Source: Ottowia oryzae (GTDB taxonomy: Bacteria; Pseudomonadota; Gammaproteobacteria; Burkholderiales; Burkholderiaceae_C). Taken from it: a stretch of DNA of 64,000 bases. The notes beneath the pieces are model-generated. The model did not search any database, was not told the DNA's origin, and saw only the letters and a program-made list of their open reading frames with translations. This document shows, piece after piece, positions 17,158 through 25,129 of this stretch (its first letter is position 1; the number at the start of each line of letters is the position of its first letter). A program made the translations under genes and the position numbers. Location of the stretch: assembly GCF_003008535.1 (NCBI RefSeq), contig NZ_CP027666.1, forward strand, positions 3,027,501-3,091,500, read 5' to 3'.

Positions 17158-18138
17158 TCAGGGCAGCAGAATGGTCGATCCGGTGGTCTTGCGCGCTTCC
17201 AGCAAGCGGTGGGCGCCCTGCACGTCGGCCAGCGGAAAGCGCTGTTCGATGTGGATCTTGACCTTGCCGCTGCCCACCACGTCGAACAAATCGTCCGCCA
17301 TAGCCTGGCAGTTTTCGCGCGTGGCGATGTGCGTGAACAGCGTGGCGCGGGTCAGGTAAAGGCTCTTGGGCGCCAGCACGGCGGGCGAAATCGGGGGCAC
17401 CGGGCCGCTGGCGTTGCCAAAGCTGGCCATCAGGCCGAACGGGCGCAGGCATTCGAGGGATTTGTCCCACGTGTCTTTGCCGACCGAGTCGTACACCACT
17501 TTCACGCCCTGGCCGCCGGTGATCTCGCGCACGCGCGCGGCGAAGTCTTCGGTGCGGTAGTTGATGGCGTGCGCGGCGCCATTGGCCAGGGCCAGCTGGC
17601 ACTTCTCGTCCGAGCCGGCGGTGGCAATCAGCTCATAACCCAGCGCCTTGGCCCACTGGCAGGCGATCAGCCCCACCCCGCCCGCGGCGGCGTGCCACAG
17701 GATCTGGTCGCCCGGCTGCAGGCCGCCCACCGGCAAGGTGCGGCGCAGCAGGTATTGCGCGGTCAAGCCCTTGAGCATCATCGCCGCGCCCGTGTCAAAG
17801 CCGATGGATTCGGGCAAGCGGCACACCGCCAGCGCCGGCAGCACGCGCGCCTGGCTGTAGCTGCCCGGCGGGTTGCTGGCGTAGGCCGCACGGTCGCCCA
17901 CCTTGAGGTGCGTCACGCCTTCGCCCACGGCCTCGATCACGCCAGCGCCTTCCATGCCCAGCGTCAACGGCATGGGCAGTGTGTACAGCCCGGTGCGCTG
18001 GTACACATCGATGAAGTTCAGGCCGATCGCCTCGTGGCGGATGCGCACCTGCCCGGGGCCGGGCTCACCCACGGGCAAGTCCACCAGTTTCATGACCTCA
18101 GGGCCACCGGGTTGATCGATCTGGACGGTCAAAGCCAT
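17158..18138 (-). CDS. NADPH:quinone reductase (zeta-crystallin-like MDR family)
   Basis: A 326-residue zinc-independent medium-chain dehydrogenase/reductase. The catalytic N-terminal domain starts MALTVQIDQPGGPEVMKLVD and has GLNFIDVYQRTGLY; the Rossmann domain has AAAGGVGLIACQWAKALGYE, then a segment typical of quinone oxidoreductases (VYDSVGKDTWDKSLECL). The zinc-ligand cysteines of alcohol dehydrogenases are absent. Predicted to reduce quinones with NADPH in the cytoplasm. The start at 18138 is fixed by AAGGAG seven bases upstream. It is divergent from the EamA transporter gene. Confidence 0.92.
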   Translation of the reverse strand: MALTVQIDQPGGPEVMKLVDLPVGEPGPGQVRIRHEAIGLNFIDVYQRTGLYTLPMPLTLGMEGAGVIEAVGEGVTHLKVGDRAAYASNPPGSYSQARVLPALAVCRLPESIGFDTGAAMMLKGLTAQYLLRRTLPVGGLQPGDQILWHAAAGGVGLIACQWAKALGYELIATAGSDEKCQLALANGAAHAINYRTEDFAARVREITGGQGVKVVYDSVGKDTWDKSLECLRPFGLMASFGNASGPVPPISPAVLAPKSLYLTRATLFTHIATRENCQAMADDLFDVVGSGKVKIHIEQRFPLADVQGAHRLLEARKTTGSTILLP

Positions 18139-18240
18139 GCAAAAGCTCCTTAGCTGACAAGAGTGAGTGTGAGGTGTGAAGTGCGCCATGGTGCCACGCT
18201 GTGGCGAAGCGCGCTCTGCCCATGGCACCATTGGCGCCCC

Positions 18241-19143
18241 ATGACGACCACCCGCCTTACACCGGCCGCCGCCGCGCTGCTCACCCTGCCGCCCTTCTTG
18301 TGGGCGGCCAACGCCGTGGTGGGGCGCCTGGCGGTGCCTTTGATTTCGCCCATCACGCTGAACTTTTTTCGCTGGGTGCTGGCGTTGGGCATCCTGCTGC
18401 CGCTGGGGGCGTGGGTGCTGCGGCCGCAGTCAGGGCTGTGGGCGCACTGGCGCCGGTTTGCGCTGCTGGGCCTTCTGGGCGTGGGCGCGTACAACGCCTT
18501 GCAGTACCTGGCGCTGCAGACCTCGTCGCCGCTGAACGTGACGCTGGTGGCGTCCAGCATGCCGCTGTGGATGCTGAGCATCGGCCGCCTGTTCTTTCAC
18601 GCGCCGGTGCAGCGCCAGCAGGTGCTGGGCGCGCTGCTGTCGATAGCGGGCGTGGTGCTGGTGCTGGCGCGGGGCGATTGGGGCCAACTGGCCCGGCTGC
18701 GGCTGGTGCCGGGCGATCTGTACATGCTGGCCGCCACCGTGTGCTGGGCCTGGTATTCGTGGCTGCTGTCGCGCCCGAACGAGCCTGGCGCCATTCGCGC
18801 CGACTGGGCCGCCTTTTTGCTGGCGCAGATCACCTTCGGGCTGATGTGGTCGGGCGCGATGACGGCGGCGGAATGGTCGGTGGGCGCGGGCCACGTGCAG
18901 TGGGGCTGGGCGCTGGCGGCCATCCTGGCCTTCGTGGCGGTGGGCCCGGCCGTCATCGCCTACCGCTGCTGGGGCCTGGGCGTGCAGCGCGCGGGCCCGG
19001 CGGCGGCGGGGTTCTTTTCCAACCTGACGCCGGTGTTCGCCGCCGTGATGTCCACCCTGGTGCTGGGCGAGGCGCCCGCCTGGTACCACGGCGTGGCCTT
19101 CGCCCTGATCGTGGCGGGCATCGTGGTGTCTTCGCGCCGCTAG
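18241..19143 (+). CDS. EamA/DMT-family membrane transporter
   Basis: A 300-residue drug/metabolite transporter with ten predicted helices in two EamA repeats. The start MTTTRLTPAAAALLTLPPFL leads into the motif FLWAANAVVGRLAV, and the C-terminal repeat carries PAAAGFFSNLTPVFAAVMST and LVLGEAPAWYHGVAF. Members export amino acids or metabolites; the substrate cannot be predicted. The gene is divergent from the quinone reductase gene with about 100 bases between the starts. A longer upstream reading overlaps the likely promoter and is not used. Confidence 0.88.
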   Translation: MTTTRLTPAAAALLTLPPFLWAANAVVGRLAVPLISPITLNFFRWVLALGILLPLGAWVLRPQSGLWAHWRRFALLGLLGVGAYNALQYLALQTSSPLNVTLVASSMPLWMLSIGRLFFHAPVQRQQVLGALLSIAGVVLVLARGDWGQLARLRLVPGDLYMLAATVCWAWYSWLLSRPNEPGAIRADWAAFLLAQITFGLMWSGAMTAAEWSVGAGHVQWGWALAAILAFVAVGPAVIAYRCWGLGVQRAGPAAAGFFSNLTPVFAAVMSTLVLGEAPAWYHGVAFALIVAGIVVSSRR

Positions 19144-19236
19144 GCGTGCACGGCATCGCGGCCTGCAGTGCGCTGCCATTGGCCACACGCCGCAGCACGA
19201 ACGGCCAAAGGGCGCGTGGCCGTGTGGCCGTGCGCG

Positions 19237-20025
19237 TCAGTACGTGCCGGGGTACGCCCCGCCGTCCAGCAGGATGTTCTGCCCCGTCAAATAGGCGGCT
19301 TGCTGGCTGCACATAAAGGCGCAGACCGCGCCGAACTCGGCCGCCGTGCCAAAGCGCCGCGCCGGAATCTGCGCGGCTTGCTGGGCGCGCACCGCATCCA
19401 CCGTTTGGCCGCTTTTCTGCGCGGCGCCAGCCATGGTGCCCTTGAGCCGGTCGGTGTCGAACTTGCCGGGCAGCAGGTTGTTCAAGGTCACGCCCCTGGC
19501 CGCGATGTCGGGGTTGCGCGCCACGCCCGCCACGAAGCCCGTCAGGCCCGACCGCGCGCCGTTGGACAGGCCCAGGATGTCGATGGGCGCCTTCACCGAG
19601 CTGGACGTGATGTTGACGATGCGCCCAAAGCCGCGCGCGATCATGCCGTCGATGGTGGCCTTGATCAGCTCGATGGGCGTGAGCATGTTGGCGTCCAGCG
19701 CCTTGATCCAATCGTCGCGGCCCCAGTCACGAAAGGCGCCCGGCGGCGGCCCGCCCGCGTTGGTAACGACGATGTCAAAGTCACCCCGCACTGCGAACAC
19801 CGCCGCCCTGCCCTCGGCCGTGGTGATGTCGGCCGCCACGTGCAGCACCTGCACGGCGGGATTGGCGGCCTGAATGGCCGCGGCGGTGGTCGCCAGCACC
19901 TCTGCCCCGCGCGCCACCAGCAGCACATTCGCGCCTTCGGCAGCCAGCGCTTCGGCGCAGCCACGGCCCAGCCCCTTGCTGGCGCCGCACACCAGCGCCC
20001 ATTTGCCTTCAATGCCCAGATTCAT
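19237..20025 (-). CDS. SDR-family protein lacking the usual Tyr-Lys pair
   Basis: A 262-residue Rossmann protein of the short-chain dehydrogenase/reductase superfamily, resembling beta-ketoacyl-ACP-reductase-like SDRs. The nucleotide-binding loop is CGASKGLGRGCAEAL and the strand VVTNAGGPPPG is present. The catalytic region reads NITSSSVKAPIDILGLSNGA, then RSGL: the serine is there, but the YxxxK positions read as LSNGAR, without Tyr and Lys. A known SDR subgroup shares this loss. Either it uses another mechanism or it is not a classical reductase. A repeat copy lies just upstream, and an EamA transporter and ggt lie further upstream on the same strand. Confidence 0.85.
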   Translation of the reverse strand: MNLGIEGKWALVCGASKGLGRGCAEALAAEGANVLLVARGAEVLATTAAAIQAANPAVQVLHVAADITTAEGRAAVFAVRGDFDIVVTNAGGPPPGAFRDWGRDDWIKALDANMLTPIELIKATIDGMIARGFGRIVNITSSSVKAPIDILGLSNGARSGLTGFVAGVARNPDIAARGVTLNNLLPGKFDTDRLKGTMAGAAQKSGQTVDAVRAQQAAQIPARRFGTAAEFGAVCAFMCSQQAAYLTGQNILLDGGAYPGTY

Positions 20026-20108
20026 GGTCTCAGTCCTTTACACACGGGTTCGTCCAACGCGCGCAGCCCACGGCCACGCCGACGGTCGATGATGAAACAA
20101 ATTGCCCG

Positions 20109-20156
20109 TCAGCGCAGGTGCATTCAGCGCCGGAAGCTACCAACTCAATAGCAAAC
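20109..20156. repeat. Palindromic repeat, copy 4
   Basis: TCAGCGCAGG ... CAGCGCCGGAAGCTAC followed by AACTCAATAG. The right half and the flank match other copies; the left half is shortened. It fills the space between the SDR start and the stop of the EamA transporter gene. Confidence 0.55.
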
Positions 20157-20160
20157 GCCC

Positions 20161-21099
20161 TCACCTGCCCACGCGCCCCGCGCGCGAGAACAGGTAGATG
20201 CCGCACACCACCAGCACCGTGCCCGCCACCAGCCAGGGCGTGAACGGCTCGCCCAGCAGCACGATGCCCATGACGATGGTGGCCAGCGGCCCCAGAATGC
20301 CCACCTGCGCCGTCAGCACTGGGCCGATGCGCTCGATGGCCATCATCACCAGCAGCACCGGCGCGGCCGTGCACGCCGTGGCGTTCAGCACCGACAGCCA
20401 CAGCACCTGCGGCGCCACGTGCGCAGCAGACATCGGGCGCAGCAGCAGAAACTGCGCAATGCAGAAAGCGCAAGCCACCGCCGTGGCCCAGCCGCCCAGG
20501 CGCAGCGCACCCAGGCGCTGCACGAATTCGCCGCTGTAGAAGAGGTACAGCGAATAACTGAAGGTGGACATGAACACCAGCAGCGCGCCCCACGCCGTGG
20601 CGCCGCCGGGCGCCACGCGCAGCTCCACCCCGAACACCAGCAGCGCCCCGGCGTAGCTGACGGCCATGGCCACCCATTGCGCGCGCGACACGGGCTGGCC
20701 CTTCACGCGCCAGTTCAGCAGCAGCACCAGCGTGGGGCCCAGGTACAGGATCAGCCTCTCTAAGCTGGCGCTGATGTACTGCAGGCCAGCAAAGTCGAGC
20801 ATGCTGGACAGGTAGTAGCCCGAAAAGCCCAGCGCCACCACGCCTGCCCAGTCGCGCGGCGTGAGCGGCGGTTTGCCGCGCCCCGCCCACCACGCCATCA
20901 CCAGGAAGAACGGCAGCGCGAACACCATGCGCAGCATGATGAGCGTGACCGCGTCCACCCCATAGCGGTAAGCCAGCTTGACGATGATCGCCTTGCCGCT
21001 GAAGGCGATGGCGCCACCGATCGCCATGCCCAGGCCAGCCGCTATGCTTTTGGAAGCTGCTGGCGCTGGTGCAGCCTGCGCTGTAGGCCGATTTGTCAT
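20161..21099 (-). CDS. EamA/DMT-family membrane transporter, second copy
   Basis: A 312-residue transporter with ten predicted helices and two EamA repeats (GLGMAIGGAIAFSGKAIIVK, then YLSSMLDFAGLQYISASLER, later GPVLTAQVGILGPLATIVMG and LLGEPFTPWLVAGTVLVV). It probably exports a small metabolite; substrate unknown. The ATG at 21099 opens MTNRPTAQAAPAPAASKSIA, a low-complexity Ala/Pro leader that corresponds to a palindromic repeat copy read in frame. ggt is 34 bases upstream on the same strand, so the two may be co-transcribed. Confidence 0.88.
   Translation of the reverse strand: MTNRPTAQAAPAPAASKSIAAGLGMAIGGAIAFSGKAIIVKLAYRYGVDAVTLIMLRMVFALPFFLVMAWWAGRGKPPLTPRDWAGVVALGFSGYYLSSMLDFAGLQYISASLERLILYLGPTLVLLLNWRVKGQPVSRAQWVAMAVSYAGALLVFGVELRVAPGGATAWGALLVFMSTFSYSLYLFYSGEFVQRLGALRLGGWATAVACAFCIAQFLLLRPMSAAHVAPQVLWLSVLNATACTAAPVLLVMMAIERIGPVLTAQVGILGPLATIVMGIVLLGEPFTPWLVAGTVLVVCGIYLFSRAGRVGR
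21041..21090. repeat. Palindromic repeat, copy 5 (inside EamA gene)
   Basis: GAAGCTGCTGGCGCTGGTGC / GCCTGCGCTGTAGGCC with a CTATGCTTTT flank. Read on the minus strand in frame it encodes most of the first 20 residues of the EamA transporter. Confidence 0.6.
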
Positions 21100-21133
21100 G
21101 GAACCAGCCAGGTGCAATTCACAAGGCCGGGCA

Positions 21134-22771
21134 TCAGTAACCCGCCACCTGGCCGTCGCGCCGAGGGTCGCTGGCCGCCACGTAGCGCGCCGCGCTGCGC
21201 GCTTTAGCAGGGTTGCCAAGATCGTCATCCAGCCGCCAGATGAACTGCCCGGCGCCAAAGTCCTGGTACACGTCGTTGTGCGCGGCCAGCTGGTGCCCGC
21301 GTGCGCGCAGCCCTTCGGCGACGTGCGCAGGCGCGGTGGGCTCCAGGTTGACGCTCAGGCCCTGGTTCACGCGCCAGCGCGGCGCGTCGCACGCGGTCTG
21401 CGGGTTTTGCCCAAAGTCGACCATGCGCAGCACCGTTTGCACATGGCCTTGCGGCTGCATGTGCGCGCCCATCACGCCAAAGCTCATCACCGGCTGCCCC
21501 GCGCGCGTGACAAAGGCGGGCACGATGGTGTGAAACGGCCGCTTGCCCGGCGCCACCTCGTTGGGGCTGCCCGGTGTCAGGCTGAAGCCGTGGCCGCGGT
21601 TTTGCAGGCTGATGCCAAAGTCCGGCTCGACACAGCCAGAACCAAAACCCAGGTAGTTGCTCTGGATGAAGCTGACCATCATTCCGCTGTCGTCGGCCGC
21701 AGTGAGGTAGATGGTGCCGCCCGTGGGCTGCAGGCCGGGGCCGAAGTCCTGCGCGCGCTGCATGTCGATCAGCGCCGCGCGGCTTTGCAGGTAGCCCGCG
21801 TCCAGCATCTGCTGGGCCGTCACGGCCATAGCTGACGGTTCGGCCACATGGCGGTAGACATCGGCAAAGGCCAGCTTCATCGCCTCGATCTGGAGGTGGT
21901 AGCTGGCGGCGCTGTCCAGCCCCAGCGCGGGCATGTCGAAGTGCGACAAGATGCCCAGCGCCATCAGCGCCGCAATGCCCTGCGTGCTGGGGCCGATTTC
22001 ATGCAGGGTGTAGCCGCGGTAGTCCATGCTGAGCGGCGCGACCCATTCCGGCTGGTAGGCGGCCAGATCGGCCTGACTCAGCACGCCGCCGTGCGCGGTG
22101 GCAAAGCGCTCGATGGCCGCGGCGATCTCGCCCTGGTAGAACGCAGCGCCCCGCGTTTCGCCAATCAGCCGCAGGGCGCGCGCGGCGTTGGGCATGCGAA
22201 ACACTTCGCCCACCGCAGGCGGCCGACCGTTGGGCAGAAACGTGGCCGCGAAGCCGGGTTGTGCGCCGAGTTCTGCTGCGCCTGCGGCCCATTTGGGTTG
22301 CATCACCACGGGCACCAGGTAACCGTTCTCAGCCAGATCGACCGCTGGCGCCAGCACCTGATCGAAAGGCAGCCGGCCAAAGCGCTGATGCAACGCCGCC
22401 CACGCGCCGACCGCGCCCGGCACCGTGACGCTGTCGATGCCGCGCAAAGGCGGTGACGACGCGCCAGCGCCGTATTTGCGCTGGAAGTACGCGCTGCTCC
22501 AGCCCTGCGGCGCCGGGCCGGAAGCGTTGAGCCCATGCAGCTGCTGCCCGTCCCAAAGGATGCAGAACGCATCGCTGCCCAGGCCGTTGCCGGTGGGCTC
22601 GCACACGGTCATCGCGGCGGCGGTGGCCACGGCCGCATCCACCGCATTGCCGCCCTGGCGCAGCACCGCCAGACCAGCCTGCGCGGCGATGGGCTGCGAC
22701 GTGGCCACCAGGTTGCGCGCAAAGACGGGCAGGCGGGCGCTGGGGTAAGGGTTGGCGTAGTCGAACTTCAT
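21134..22771 (-). CDS. ggt: Gamma-glutamyltransferase family protein
   Basis: A 545-residue Ntn-hydrolase of the gamma-glutamyltranspeptidase family, made as a precursor that self-cleaves before a threonine. The large-subunit part has VATSQPIAAQAGLAVLRQGG, NAVDAAVATA and GNGLGSDAF. The small subunit should begin at T353 in PTGGTIYLTAADDSG, followed by SFIQSNYLGFGSGCV. The usual DTTH nucleophile context is replaced by GGT, as in the YwrD-like branch, so a glutathione hydrolase or related acylase role is likely rather than proven. The start MKFDYANPYPSAR has no signal peptide, suggesting a cytoplasmic enzyme unless the start is wrong. Confidence 0.9.
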   Translation of the reverse strand: MKFDYANPYPSARLPVFARNLVATSQPIAAQAGLAVLRQGGNAVDAAVATAAAMTVCEPTGNGLGSDAFCILWDGQQLHGLNASGPAPQGWSSAYFQRKYGAGASSPPLRGIDSVTVPGAVGAWAALHQRFGRLPFDQVLAPAVDLAENGYLVPVVMQPKWAAGAAELGAQPGFAATFLPNGRPPAVGEVFRMPNAARALRLIGETRGAAFYQGEIAAAIERFATAHGGVLSQADLAAYQPEWVAPLSMDYRGYTLHEIGPSTQGIAALMALGILSHFDMPALGLDSAASYHLQIEAMKLAFADVYRHVAEPSAMAVTAQQMLDAGYLQSRAALIDMQRAQDFGPGLQPTGGTIYLTAADDSGMMVSFIQSNYLGFGSGCVEPDFGISLQNRGHGFSLTPGSPNEVAPGKRPFHTIVPAFVTRAGQPVMSFGVMGAHMQPQGHVQTVLRMVDFGQNPQTACDAPRWRVNQGLSVNLEPTAPAHVAEGLRARGHQLAAHNDVYQDFGAGQFIWRLDDDLGNPAKARSAARYVAASDPRRDGQVAGY

Positions 22772-22879
22772 GCGCAGAACGGGCGAGGAGGTTGGATGGG
22801 GTGGCGCCGAACGGCAGTGAGACCACGGCGCATCGGGCATTGTCGGCCCGACGCGGCGGCGGCGTGCGCCGGGCAAGAA

Positions 22880-22903
22880 AAAACGGCACCAAGGTGCCGT
22901 TTT
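22880..22903 (-). terminator. Intrinsic terminator after tctA
   Basis: An 11-base inverted repeat (AAAACGGCACC-AA-GGTGCCGTTTT). On the minus strand it is followed by a run of six T residues, downstream of the tctA stop at 22929. Confidence 0.85.
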
Positions 22904-22928
22904 CTCGTTGCGCAGCGCGTGTGGCGCA

Positions 22929-24440
22929 CTACTCTTCGACGAAGGCCTCTTCGCGGCTCTTCTTCACAGCCGGCAGCAGCACGATGATCAACAGCAGCAG
23001 CGCCATGCCCAGCAGCGTGGCCGACAGGGGCCGGGTGACCAGCACGCTCCAGTCGCCACGCGACAGCAGCAGCGCCCGCCGCAGGTTCTCTTCCATCATG
23101 GGGCCCAGGATAAAGCCCAGCAGCAGCGGCGCCGGCTCCATGCCCAGTTTGATGAAGATGTAGCCGATGATGCCGAACCAGCCCACCATCCACACGTCCC
23201 ACGTGTTGTTGTTGGTGGAGTACACCCCGATGGCACAGAACAGCACGATGGCCGGGAACAGCCAGCGGTAGGGCACCGACAGCAGCTTGATCCAGATGCC
23301 GATCAAGGGCAGGTTCAGCACGATCAGCATCAGGTTGCCGATCCACATCGAAGCGATCAGGCCCCAGAACAGCTCAGGGTTGCTGGTCATCACCTGCGGG
23401 CCCGGCTGGATGTTGTGGATCGTCATGGCGCCCACCATCAGCGCCATCACGGCGTTGGGCGGAATGCCCAGCGTCAGCAGCGGGATGAACGAGGTTTGCG
23501 AACCGGCGTTGTTGGCCGATTCGGGCGAAGCCACGCCGCGGATGTTGCCCTTGCCGAAAGGCACTTCGCCCGGCCGCAGCTTGGTTTTCTTCTCGACCGT
23601 GTACGCGGCAAACGCCGCCAGCATGGCGCCGCCGCCCGGCAAAATGCCCAGCGCCGAGCCAATGGCCGTTCCACGCAGGATGGCGGGCATCATCAGCTTC
23701 CAGTCTTGCTTGGTCGGGTAGATGTGCTCGACCTTGCCGGTGAACACGTCGCGCTTTTCACCGGGGTTGGACAGGTTGGCGATGATCTCGCCATAGCCAA
23801 AGACGCCCATGGCAATCACGATGAAGCCAATGCCGTCGGTCAGCTCGGGCACATCGAACGAATAGCGCGCCACGCCGGAGTTGACGTCGGTACCGACCAG
23901 GCCGAGCAGCAGGCCCAGCACGATCATGCCGATGGCCTTGATGAGCGAGCCGGACGCCAGCACCACCGCGCCAATCAGGCCCAGGATCATCAGCGAGAAG
24001 TATTCGGCCGGGCCGAACTTGAACGCCACTTCGGTCAAAGGCGCGGCAAAGGCCGCGAGGATCAAGGTGCCCACGCAGCCGGCGATGAACGAGCCAATGC
24101 CAGCCGAAGCCAGCGCCGGCCCCGCCCGGCCCTTTCGGGCCATCTGGTAGCCGTCGATCACCGTGACGACAGACGACGATTCACCCGGCAGGTTGACCAG
24201 AATGGCGGTGGTGGAGCCGCCGTATTGGGCGCCGTAATAGATGCCCGCCAGCATGATCAGCGCCGCCACCGGGGGCAGCGCGTAGGTCGCCGGCAACAGC
24301 ATGGCGATCGTTGCCACAGGGCCGACACCGGGCAGCACCCCGATCAGCGTGCCCAACAGGCAGCCGATGAAGGCGTACAGCAGGTTCTGCATCGTGAAAG
24401 CGACGGAGAACCCGAGCGAGAGGTTGTTGATCAGATCCAT
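22929..24440 (-). CDS. tctA: Tripartite tricarboxylate transporter, large permease TctA
   Basis: The 503-residue, roughly twelve-helix membrane subunit of a tripartite tricarboxylate transporter, which imports carboxylates using an ion gradient and a periplasmic Bug/TctC receptor. Family motifs are GTLIGVLPGVGPVATIAMLL, YYGAQYGGSTTAILVNLPGE, then SSVVTVIDGYQMAR, and in the second half GILPGGGAMLAAFAAY and GVASPESANNA. The start at 24440 is 16 bases after tctB. No receptor gene is adjacent; the Bug receptors at 3.4 and 5.6 kb are the nearest candidates. Confidence 0.95.
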   Translation of the reverse strand: MDLINNLSLGFSVAFTMQNLLYAFIGCLLGTLIGVLPGVGPVATIAMLLPATYALPPVAALIMLAGIYYGAQYGGSTTAILVNLPGESSSVVTVIDGYQMARKGRAGPALASAGIGSFIAGCVGTLILAAFAAPLTEVAFKFGPAEYFSLMILGLIGAVVLASGSLIKAIGMIVLGLLLGLVGTDVNSGVARYSFDVPELTDGIGFIVIAMGVFGYGEIIANLSNPGEKRDVFTGKVEHIYPTKQDWKLMMPAILRGTAIGSALGILPGGGAMLAAFAAYTVEKKTKLRPGEVPFGKGNIRGVASPESANNAGSQTSFIPLLTLGIPPNAVMALMVGAMTIHNIQPGPQVMTSNPELFWGLIASMWIGNLMLIVLNLPLIGIWIKLLSVPYRWLFPAIVLFCAIGVYSTNNNTWDVWMVGWFGIIGYIFIKLGMEPAPLLLGFILGPMMEENLRRALLLSRGDWSVLVTRPLSATLLGMALLLLIIVLLPAVKKSREEAFVEE

Positions 24441-24456
24441 GGTGATGTCCTCGCGC

Positions 24457-24945
24457 TCAACCTGAGATGAAGCTCGGCCAGACCTGGAACTGCAGGTTCA
24501 AGCCCCAGACGAACGCGGCCCAGCTGCCTACCGCGAGAACGATGGCCAGGATCAGCACTTCGATGAACTTGAATTCCGAGCCGGCCAGTGCCGACAGGAA
24601 AGTCAGCCCGAAGATCGCAGCGATCAGGCCCATCGCCGGGATGCCCAGGCTGGGCATGCCGCCCAGCAGGATGCCGAACACGAAGTTGGCCAGGATGATC
24701 AGCACCAGGGGCTTCCATGCCCATTGGCCAATTGGCTCGCCGTCGGCCGTCTCCACGACCATGGCGCGGATCATCACAATCGCGCCAATCACGGCCAGGA
24801 CGATGCCCAGCAGGAGTGGGAAGTAACCAGGCCCCATGCGGGCCCCGTCACCGATGTTGTAGTTCGTCGCGCCCCAGGCAAAGGCAATGCCGATGCCCAT
24901 GTACAAGAGGCCGGCGAAAAAGTCCTTTTGACTTTTTATGCGCAC
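24457..24945 (-). CDS. tctB: Tripartite tricarboxylate transporter, small permease TctB
   Basis: A 162-residue, four-helix small membrane subunit of the TctABC transporter (KSQKDFFAGLLYMGIGIAFA near the N-terminus; GPGYFPLLLGIVLAVIGAIV is the family signature). I chose a GTG start at 24945 because GAGGAGA lies just before it (minus strand); the ATG-initiated alternative upstream lacks a ribosome-binding site. It is the first gene of a tctBA operon ended by the hairpin at 22880-22903. The usual third gene, tctC, is missing. Confidence 0.92.
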   Translation of the reverse strand: MRIKSQKDFFAGLLYMGIGIAFAWGATNYNIGDGARMGPGYFPLLLGIVLAVIGAIVMIRAMVVETADGEPIGQWAWKPLVLIILANFVFGILLGGMPSLGIPAMGLIAAIFGLTFLSALAGSEFKFIEVLILAIVLAVGSWAAFVWGLNLQFQVWPSFISG

Positions 24946-25129
24946 GCTTCGTCTCCTCAGATGCAAGTTGCAACGGGGATTGTGACGACGCGTTGAAGCG
25001 TGAAGGATGTGGGTTTCACCTACCCTGGCTGGGGATTACCCCTAGGGAAAAGACGAACACCCGCATCGAAAAAAACCCACGCAGCCACCGCAAGAGTGGC
25101 CGCGCAGGGGCGCCGCAAGCGGCCCGCCT

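Noticed and set aside
22908..24470. Plus-strand open frame opposite tctA
   Set aside because: Gln/His/Asp-rich antisense shadow of a clear TctA membrane protein.
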